In this document: piece after piece, positions 59,060 to 64,000 of the stretch
How positions within the stretch are numbered: the first letter of the stretch is position 1
Layout: every line of letters begins with the position of its first letter
From: Parafrankia irregularis
GTDB lineage: Bacteria; Actinomycetota; Actinomycetes; Frankiales; Frankiaceae
NCBI RefSeq assembly: GCF_001536285.1
Contig: NZ_FAOZ01000003.1
Location: 186,001-250,000, forward strand
Direction: 5' to 3'
Length of the DNA: 64,000 nt
Program-made: the position numbers and the translations under genes
Notes under the pieces: model-generated
Seen by the model: the letters and a program-made list of their open reading frames with translations, nothing else
What the model was told of the DNA's origin: nothing
The model's database searches: none

Positions 59060-60295
59060 ATGCGCATAGTGAGGATCAAGTATTCGGCGGCGTGCTGTGC
59101 TGCGGCCTTGTTCAGCGCGACGACGTTATCGGCCTGCCTCGGAGGAACAACGGCAGCCAACAGAGCGGACTGCAACACGCCTGGCGTGACCGCCAATCAG
59201 GTGAACGCCGGCCTCATCTATCCGGACACCGGGATGGCGGCCGACGTCTTCACCGCGTTCCGGGCCGGGGTGGATGCGCGCTTCGGGGTCGCGAACGCCG
59301 CCGGCGGTGTCAACGGCCGTCACCTCGTCCTCACGCCGCGCAACGACGAGAGCACTGCGTCGCTGAATCTCTCGGTGAGCCAGGAGCTGATCGAGAAGGA
59401 GCGGGTCTTCGCCATCCTCGAGGGCAGTGTGGTGACCGGCGGCGGCGCCGACTACCTGACGAAGGCCGGGGTTCCGGTTGTCGGCCTCGCGGTCGAGGAC
59501 GTGTGGGCGAAGAACCGCAACATGTTCACCTTCGCCTACAACTTCTCCGGCACGGGCACGGTGAACACCTTCGGCAAGTTCGCCAAGAAACACGGCGGAA
59601 CCCGCGCGATCATCTACCACAACGGTCTCGACTCGTCGGTGTCGACACCGCTCGCGCGCCAGTTCACGGCCAGTTTCAACGCGGTCGGGATCCCCTCCGT
59701 CCTGGTGGCCGGTGACAACGACCCGTCGGCCAGCCAGATCGCGGAGGTCATCCGGCGCATCAGGACGGACGGTGCCGACACGTTCGTCGGCAACCTCGAT
59801 GCGCCCGGCACCGCGAAGATCATCTCTGCGGTCCGCGAAGCGGGCCTGCAGCTCAACGTGATTCTCAGCGCCGCCCAGGCTCCCACCCCGGAGCTGCTCG
59901 CGCAGTACGGTACCAACCTTGCCGGCGTCACCACCTTCACCAGCTATCTGCCGCTGGAAGTGGAGTCACCGGCGAACACCGCCTACCGCAATGCCATCTC
60001 CGCCTACGCGCCCTCGCTCCAGAACCCCAACGAGACCCTGGCGCTGGTCGGCTACCTCGTCGGGGACATCTATGTCCGTGGTCTGGAGGAGTCCGGCGAC
60101 TGCCCGACGCGTCAGGGCTTCATCGACGGCCTGCGCGCGGTGAAGGACTACAACGCCGGCGGCCTGACCAACAAGATCGACTTCGACGCGGACTTCGGCA
60201 AGGTCGAGCAGTGTTACTCGTTCAGCCGCGTGAACGCGGCCGGCACCGGCATGGAAGTCGTGGAGACCGACTTCTGCGGGGACCGGCTGGACTGA
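59060..60295 (+). CDS. ABC-type branched-chain amino acid-like substrate-binding lipoprotein
   Basis: A 411-residue type I binding protein with a signal sequence ending in the lipobox LSAC (Cys26). The mature part starts CNTPGVTANQVNAGLIYPDTG and contains RAGVDARFGVANAAGGVNGR, AGVPVVGLAV, and GDCPTRQGFIDGLRAVKDYNAGGL. It clearly is a paralogue of 52298-53509, sharing the GVxARxGVANxAGGVNGR and CPTRQxFxxGLRAV.DYNAGGL segments. No transporter genes accompany it. ATG 59060 has its Shine-Dalgarno very close; GTG 59069 may be the true start. Confidence 0.88.
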   Translation: MRIVRIKYSAACCAAALFSATTLSACLGGTTAANRADCNTPGVTANQVNAGLIYPDTGMAADVFTAFRAGVDARFGVANAAGGVNGRHLVLTPRNDESTASLNLSVSQELIEKERVFAILEGSVVTGGGADYLTKAGVPVVGLAVEDVWAKNRNMFTFAYNFSGTGTVNTFGKFAKKHGGTRAIIYHNGLDSSVSTPLARQFTASFNAVGIPSVLVAGDNDPSASQIAEVIRRIRTDGADTFVGNLDAPGTAKIISAVREAGLQLNVILSAAQAPTPELLAQYGTNLAGVTTFTSYLPLEVESPANTAYRNAISAYAPSLQNPNETLALVGYLVGDIYVRGLEESGDCPTRQGFIDGLRAVKDYNAGGLTNKIDFDADFGKVEQCYSFSRVNAAGTGMEVVETDFCGDRLD

Positions 60296-60312
60296 GGCGC
60301 TCCCCTGCGGCG

Positions 60313-60351
60313 CGGCGGTGGAGGGCACCGGCTGTCCGACATCCACCGCCG
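60313..60351 (+). terminator. hairpin after substrate-binding protein gene
   Basis: CGGCGGTGGA (60313-60322) and TCCACCGCCG (60342-60351) pair perfectly around a 19-nt loop, 18 bp after the stop codon. Confidence 0.6.
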
Positions 60352-60461
60352 GCCGGTGGGCCCATCTCGTCCAGGGATGTCCTCTTGGCGCGTCACGTGC
60401 GCTGTGGGTGCCGTACCCGCTAAAGTCCGCCGGTGCCGATCATTGGGAATGATGCGACGTG

Positions 60462-61184
60462 ATGGGGCAGACGCACGTGTTGAGCGGCGGAGTGGCCTGG
60501 TTGGCCGCCGCTCCGCTGCTCTCGCGGGAGGAGCTGCTGGGTTCGCACGCGCTGTCGCTGTCCTCCAGCCAGCTGATCGCCGGTGCGGTCGTGGCCGCCG
60601 GCGCGGGCCTGCTGCCCGACATCGACCACCCGTCGGGCCGGATAGCCAACACGCTGGGGCCGCTGACGAAGACGTTGTGCCGGTGGGTGAGCCGCCTGTC
60701 CGGCGGCCATCGGCACGCCACCCATTCGCTGCTGTTCGCGGTCGCCATGGGAATCCTCATGGGGCTGCTGGCGGAGCATTTCCGGTACGGCTGGTGGGCC
60801 GCGCTGTTCGTGCTGGTCGGTTTCGGGCTGCGTGGGCTCGGCCTGGACTTCAAGGGGCACGACGTCTGGTCCGGGCTGAAGGACTGCCTGACGGCCGGGA
60901 TCGCCGTGTACCTGATGCGCGACCTCGACATGGGCTTCGCCGGCTACGCCGTCACGATCGGTGCCCTGGCCCATCTGCTCGGAGACTGCCTCACCCCACG
61001 CGGATGCCCGTTGCTGTGGCCGGTGAACTGGCGGATGGAGACGGTCCTGGTGCCCCGGACGAACGGCACGGTCGAGCGGAAGGTCGTCGTCCCGGTCCTT
61101 TTCTGCGCCGCGGTCATCCTGACGACCGGCACTCTGGTCGGCGACGACCCGTTCCTCTGGTTCGGCCGCATCCCGACGGGCTGA
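60462..61184 (+). CDS. YdjM/DUF457-family membrane-bound metal-dependent hydrolase
   Basis: A 240-residue integral membrane protein of the LexA-binding/YdjM family. It has the conserved early His (MGQTHVLSGG), LLPDIDHPSGR (Asp/His metal site, about 51-60), GGHRHATHSLLF (81-92) and HLLGDCLTPRG, with about five hydrophobic segments between. Family members are predicted membrane hydrolases of unknown substrate, in E. coli SOS-induced. A GTG one codon upstream is possible. Its neighbour downstream is a nitroreductase 67 bp away. Confidence 0.85.
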   Translation: MGQTHVLSGGVAWLAAAPLLSREELLGSHALSLSSSQLIAGAVVAAGAGLLPDIDHPSGRIANTLGPLTKTLCRWVSRLSGGHRHATHSLLFAVAMGILMGLLAEHFRYGWWAALFVLVGFGLRGLGLDFKGHDVWSGLKDCLTAGIAVYLMRDLDMGFAGYAVTIGALAHLLGDCLTPRGCPLLWPVNWRMETVLVPRTNGTVERKVVVPVLFCAAVILTTGTLVGDDPFLWFGRIPTG

Positions 61185-61251
61185 GCTAACGTGCCGGTGT
61201 CCCCTTTCCCGAGGACCGCGCCTGTCGGGTGCGGCGTGCAAGGAGCGTCCG

Positions 61252-61917
61252 GTGGCCCTGCCTGAGCCTGACCTGACCGCTGATCTGACGCCCGAGCAGC
61301 TGCTGACCACAACACGCAGCGTCCGTAAGCGGCTCGACCTGGACCGCCCGGTCGAGCCGGCGCTGATCGACGAATGCCTGCGGATCGCGCTGCAGGCCCC
61401 GAGCGGGTCGAACCGGCAGGGCTGGCACTGGCTCGTGGTGACCGACCCCGACCTGCGGGCCGGAATCGCCGACGCCTACCGCAAGGGTGCCGCCGGATAT
61501 CTGGCCGCCGCGGACCGGGCCAATGCCCAGCAGTACGAGGGCGAGCGTGCCGCGACCCAGGCCCGGGTCACCGATTCCGCCCGCTATCTCGCGGAGAACC
61601 TGCACCGGGTTCCGGTTCTGGTCATTCCGTGCATCGAGGGTGACGCCGCCTCGGTTCCCGCCGCGCAACAGGCCGGTTTCTGGGGTTCGCTGCTGCCCGC
61701 GGTCTGGAGCTTCATGCTCGCCGCGCGGCTGCGCGGGCTCGGCACCGCCTGGACGACCCTGCACCTGACCCATGCCGGGGAGGTGGCGGAGCTCCTGGGT
61801 ATTCCGCCCGGTTACACCCAGGGTGCGCTCGTGCCGGTCGCCCACACCGTCGGCACCGGTTTCCGCCCGGCGTCCCGGGAGCCGCTGGAGACCGTCCTGC
61901 ATCGCGACCGCTGGTAA
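61252..61917 (+). CDS. nitroreductase-family FMN oxidoreductase
   Basis: A 221-residue nitroreductase-fold protein: TTRSVRKRLDLDRPVEPALIDECLRIALQAPSGSNRQGWHWLVV (FMN-binding Arg and Ser/Asn residues), a helical dimer arm, and LRGLGTAWTTLHLTHAGEVAELLGIPPGYTQGALVPVAH near the C-terminus. Such enzymes use NAD(P)H and FMN to reduce nitro groups, quinones or enones. GTG 61252 follows AAGGAG. Likely a short operon with the YdjM-like gene. Confidence 0.9.
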   Translation: MALPEPDLTADLTPEQLLTTTRSVRKRLDLDRPVEPALIDECLRIALQAPSGSNRQGWHWLVVTDPDLRAGIADAYRKGAAGYLAAADRANAQQYEGERAATQARVTDSARYLAENLHRVPVLVIPCIEGDAASVPAAQQAGFWGSLLPAVWSFMLAARLRGLGTAWTTLHLTHAGEVAELLGIPPGYTQGALVPVAHTVGTGFRPASREPLETVLHRDRW

Positions 61918-61956
61918 CGCGGTAGCCGTATCGGGTTTGCGCCCCCCTGCCGCCTC

Positions 61957-62985
61957 TCAGCGCAGGGGGGCGGGGTGCGCGGCGAAGAAGTCCCAGATGC
62001 GCGTGGTCGCGTCGAGGGCGTCCGACGGCTTGTCCGCTCCCAGCAGCTGCGTGAGCGGCTTCGCGTCGCTGCCGGGCCACTGGTGGCCCGCGCCGTCGAT
62101 CGTGACCAGCTCGACCGCACGGCCGTCGGGACAGGCCGCGGCGGACGTCGTCAGCACACCCTCGACGGTCACCGACGGCTGCGGGCAGTCGTCGATCGCG
62201 CGCCAGGCGGCGGCCACCTCGGGGACGGGCGGGCCGTCGATGCCCGGGTACCGACGGCTGAACGGGTCGCCCTGCTCACCGTCGTACCGGATTGATTTGT
62301 CCTCGGTGCCGTGAATGTGCAGGACGGAGGCCTTCGCCGCCGACGAGCAGTCGACCAGCATCGTCGTCGAGACAGCCGCGACCGCGGCGAACAGGTCGGT
62401 CTCGCAGGCCATCCGGTAGGCCATCGCGCCGCCGTTGGAGATCCCGGTGACGTACACCCGGCGCGGGTCGACGTCGATCCGGCCGCCCAGCGTCGCGAGG
62501 ACGTCCCGCAGGAACGCGACGTCGTCCACGTTGTCACCCGCGGCGGGGCCGCAGCAGGTGCCACCGGCGTTCCAGGAGCGGCTGGTCCCGTCGGGAAACA
62601 CGGCGAGGAAACGGCCGGCGTCGGCGGCATCGTCCCACCGGTAGCTGTTCTCGGCCTGCGTTCCGCTGCCGTACCCTCCGTGCAGCATGACGACCACGGG
62701 CACCTGGCCGGTGAGCCCGGAGGGCCGGTAGAGGTGAACCGTCCGTTCCTCCTTCGCCCCTGCCACCGTCAACGCGAAGCTCGACCGACCCGCCGGAATC
62801 GGCGCCCCGGCGCCCGGCTGCGAGGGTGCCGACGGGGAATCCGAGCCGCCGAGGCGCTGCCGTAGGGGACCGGACCTGCGCGCCCCCGAGTCACAGGACA
62901 CCAGGAGAGCGACCAGCACGGCCGCCATGAGCAGTGCGGCTCCCAGAACAGCCCGCCGATGTGCGCGGAGCACCGAGATCGACAT
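61957..62985 (-). CDS. secreted PHB depolymerase/LpqC-like esterase lipoprotein
   Basis: A 342-residue secreted alpha/beta hydrolase. An N-terminal hydrophobic signal segment ends LLVSC, Cys31, a lipobox; a Ser/Pro/Gly-rich linker (about 32-68) precedes the catalytic domain. VMLHGGYG (oxyanion), GISNGGAM with nucleophile Ser183, HIHGTEDKSIRYDG and IDGAGHQWPG (catalytic His) match the LpqC/feruloyl esterase-PHB depolymerase family. It should act outside the cell on polyester or phenolic ester substrates. ATG 62985 lies just beyond the palindrome shared with the divergent MarR gene. Confidence 0.88.
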   Translation of the reverse strand: MSISVLRAHRRAVLGAALLMAAVLVALLVSCDSGARRSGPLRQRLGGSDSPSAPSQPGAGAPIPAGRSSFALTVAGAKEERTVHLYRPSGLTGQVPVVVMLHGGYGSGTQAENSYRWDDAADAGRFLAVFPDGTSRSWNAGGTCCGPAAGDNVDDVAFLRDVLATLGGRIDVDPRRVYVTGISNGGAMAYRMACETDLFAAVAAVSTTMLVDCSSAAKASVLHIHGTEDKSIRYDGEQGDPFSRRYPGIDGPPVPEVAAAWRAIDDCPQPSVTVEGVLTTSAAACPDGRAVELVTIDGAGHQWPGSDAKPLTQLLGADKPSDALDATTRIWDFFAAHPAPLR

Positions 62986-62993
62986 GCCGCCAG

Positions 62994-63016
62994 AATAGGC
63001 AAGTACCTTGCCTATT
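62994..63016. promoter_or_regulatory. 23-bp palindromic operator between lpqC-like gene and marR
   Basis: Arms AATAGGCAAG (62994-63003) and CTTGCCTATT (63007-63016) are exact inverted copies with a 3-bp centre. It sits in the 51-bp space between the two divergent start codons, as classical MarR operators do. Confidence 0.85.
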
Positions 63017-63036
63017 TGCAATGGCACGATACCTCC

Positions 63037-63495
63037 GTGAGCCAGATGTTCCGGCCGGTCGCCGCGCAGACGACACCGGCCCTGCTTCAGAGAGTCGCCA
63101 GGCTGCAAGCCGCCCGGGTGGCCGAGGGCTTCGCCGCCGCCGGGCTCACCGGCCTGCGCCCAGGCCACGCGCTACTGCTCGTGCCCCTGCTGGGCGGGGG
63201 TCGCCGCGTCTCCGAGCTCGCCGAGGGCCTCGGCGTGACCAGGCAGGCGACAGCCCAGGTGGTGACCACCCTGGAGCGGGGCGGGTATGTCGAGCGGATC
63301 GCCGATCCCGACGACGGCCGAGCCCGGCTGGTGCAGCTGACAGCCGCCGGTCTGGCGGCGTTGCGCGCGATGCGCCGCACCGCGGTCGCCGTCGAGCAGG
63401 AGTGGTCGGAGCTCCTCGGCCCCGACGGCCTCGACCAGCTCCGCACTCTGCTGATGGCGCTCGTGGCCGGAGACGACGGCCTCGCCGAACCCTGA
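63037..63495 (+). CDS. MarR-family transcriptional regulator
   Basis: A 152-residue winged-helix regulator. RVSELAEGLGVTRQATAQVVTTLERGGYVERIADPDDGRARLVQLT (about 57-102) contains the recognition helix and the wing with the conserved DxRxxL-like tail; flanking helices give the dimerisation domain. GTG 63037 has no good Shine-Dalgarno and may be close to leaderless. The 23-bp palindrome immediately upstream is a likely autoregulatory operator, also controlling the divergent esterase. Confidence 0.9.
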   Translation: MSQMFRPVAAQTTPALLQRVARLQAARVAEGFAAAGLTGLRPGHALLLVPLLGGGRRVSELAEGLGVTRQATAQVVTTLERGGYVERIADPDDGRARLVQLTAAGLAALRAMRRTAVAVEQEWSELLGPDGLDQLRTLLMALVAGDDGLAEP

Positions 63496-63801
63496 GCCGG
63501 GTTTCGGTGCCGCTCGCCACCGAATGCGCGCCGACGCCGACCGCGTCGCGGTGAGGCAGAGCGGACGTTGCGGCGCGGACGTTGCGGCGCGGGGGTGCGG
63601 CGCGGGGGTGCGGCGCGGCCGGTGCGCCTTTTCCCTCTCGCGGTGCATGGACACGGATGCCGCGGGTCCGCGCCGACGACGGAAAAGACCCGGTCTGGTT
63701 GCTCGTGCTTCCGCGCGTGTGCTAGACAGGTGCCCAACACGTATTGGGCACTCGCCCAAGAGTTTTCTGACGCGCGCGGCGCCACTCGGAGGGAGAGCGG
63801 G
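63496..63801. other. 306-bp intergenic region with tandem repeats and palindrome
   Basis: Contains two copies of GCGGACGTTGCGGC and two of GCGGGGGTGCGGC (about 63561-63621), and an inverted repeat GTGCCCAA-N6-TTGGGCAC at 63730-63751, about 50 bp before the P450 start, placed like an operator. Confidence 0.6.
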
Positions 63802-64000
63802 TTGACCGACTGGAAGACGATCGATTTCTTCAACGACGAATCGCTCGTCGAAAACCCGTATCCGTATTTTGACGATCTACGTGCCACCTGCCCGGTGCTG
63901 CCGCTGCCGCATCTCGGGGTCGTCGCGGTGACCGGCTATGCCGAGGCCACCGAGGTGTACCGCGACGTCGACACCTTCTCCTCATGCAACTCGGTGGTCG
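63802..64000 (+). CDS. cytochrome P450, 5' part (runs off the window)
   Basis: Only the first 66 codons are present: TTG 63802 after GGAGGGAGAG, then LTDWKTIDFFNDESLVENPY and further P450 N-terminal sequence to TFSSCNSVV. It aligns closely with the N-terminus of the P450 at 43567-44850 (shared DFF..E.LVE.PYPYF..LR..CPV and GVV.VTGY.EA...). The haem-binding Cys lies outside the window, so it is called from homology with that intact gene alone. Confidence 0.85.
   Translation, partial: MTDWKTIDFFNDESLVENPYPYFDDLRATCPVLPLPHLGVVAVTGYAEATEVYRDVDTFSSCNSVV

Overview
The window is very GC-rich actinobacterial DNA. It has many GTG/TTG starts, ATGA/GTGA stop-start overlaps, and repeated families of SDRs, acyl-CoA ligases and dehydrogenases, CaiB transferases, P450s, Rieske oxygenases, F420/FMN enzymes and MaoC hydratases. 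A truncated hemoglobin N and a 13E12-type DUF222-HNH gene with a LexA box fit the same picture. A Frankia/Pseudofrankia-like soil actinomycete is my best guess, but this is inference. I found no rRNA, tRNA, CRISPR array or complete insertion sequence. Nearly all of the window looks like accessory catabolic and secondary metabolism.

Layout. (1) 1-3761, minus: a tightly coupled operon, amidohydrolase > alpha/beta hydrolase > Rieske oxygenase > VOC protein (cut by the window edge), with 4-bp overlaps at every junction. It is divergent from a SnoaL-like + VOC pair, across a region holding a perfect 20-bp palindrome. (2) 5310-6881: a TIR domain fused to eight WD40 repeats. (3) 7044-12586, minus: aldehyde dehydrogenase, a membrane GGDEF protein with a degenerate EAL domain, and an SDR. 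(4) 12968-19634: hemoglobin N, acyl-CoA ligase + CaiB transferase, then a divergent ligase/PPOX/SDR operon behind the palindrome ATCCTTGCAAGGAT. (5) 19828-27503: a methyltransferase, an SOS-box DUF222-HNH gene, a LuxE-like/LuxC-like acyl reductase pair with its own operator-like repeat, and an MFS exporter. (6) 27544-44850, minus: thirteen codirectional oxidative genes (P450, SMP-30/NHL propeller, SDRs, Rieske, BVMO-like flavoprotein, ThDP enzyme, aldehyde dehydrogenase, AcuI-like reductase, MaoC protein, acyl-CoA ligase, TauD-type dioxygenase). Divergent from it are a TetR regulator, two acyl-CoA dehydrogenases and an amidohydrolase (45232-49629). The tetR gene is bracketed by a perfect 35-bp inverted repeat. 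(7) 49771-51796, minus: SDR > SnoaL > SnoaL; the ATCCTTGCAAGGAT palindrome occurs again upstream. (8) 52298-64000: two paralogous orphan substrate-binding lipoproteins around a type-2 TyrRS, an alpha/beta hydrolase and an LLM-class F420 oxidoreductase; then a YdjM-like membrane protein, a nitroreductase, an LpqC-like esterase divergent from a MarR regulator across a 23-bp palindrome, and the start of a P450 paralogous to the one at 43567-44850.

How the genes may work together. Regions 1, 4, 6 and 7 look like catabolic modules that activate acids to CoA esters, hydroxylate them, and shorten them by beta- or possibly alpha-oxidation. Each has a plausible palindromic operator. The substrates cannot be read from the sequence. 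The best candidates for something new are the ThDP lyase/2OG-dioxygenase/aldehyde dehydrogenase set inside region 6, the LuxC/LuxE-like pair away from any luciferase, the TIR-WD40 protein, and the two shared-operator arrangements.
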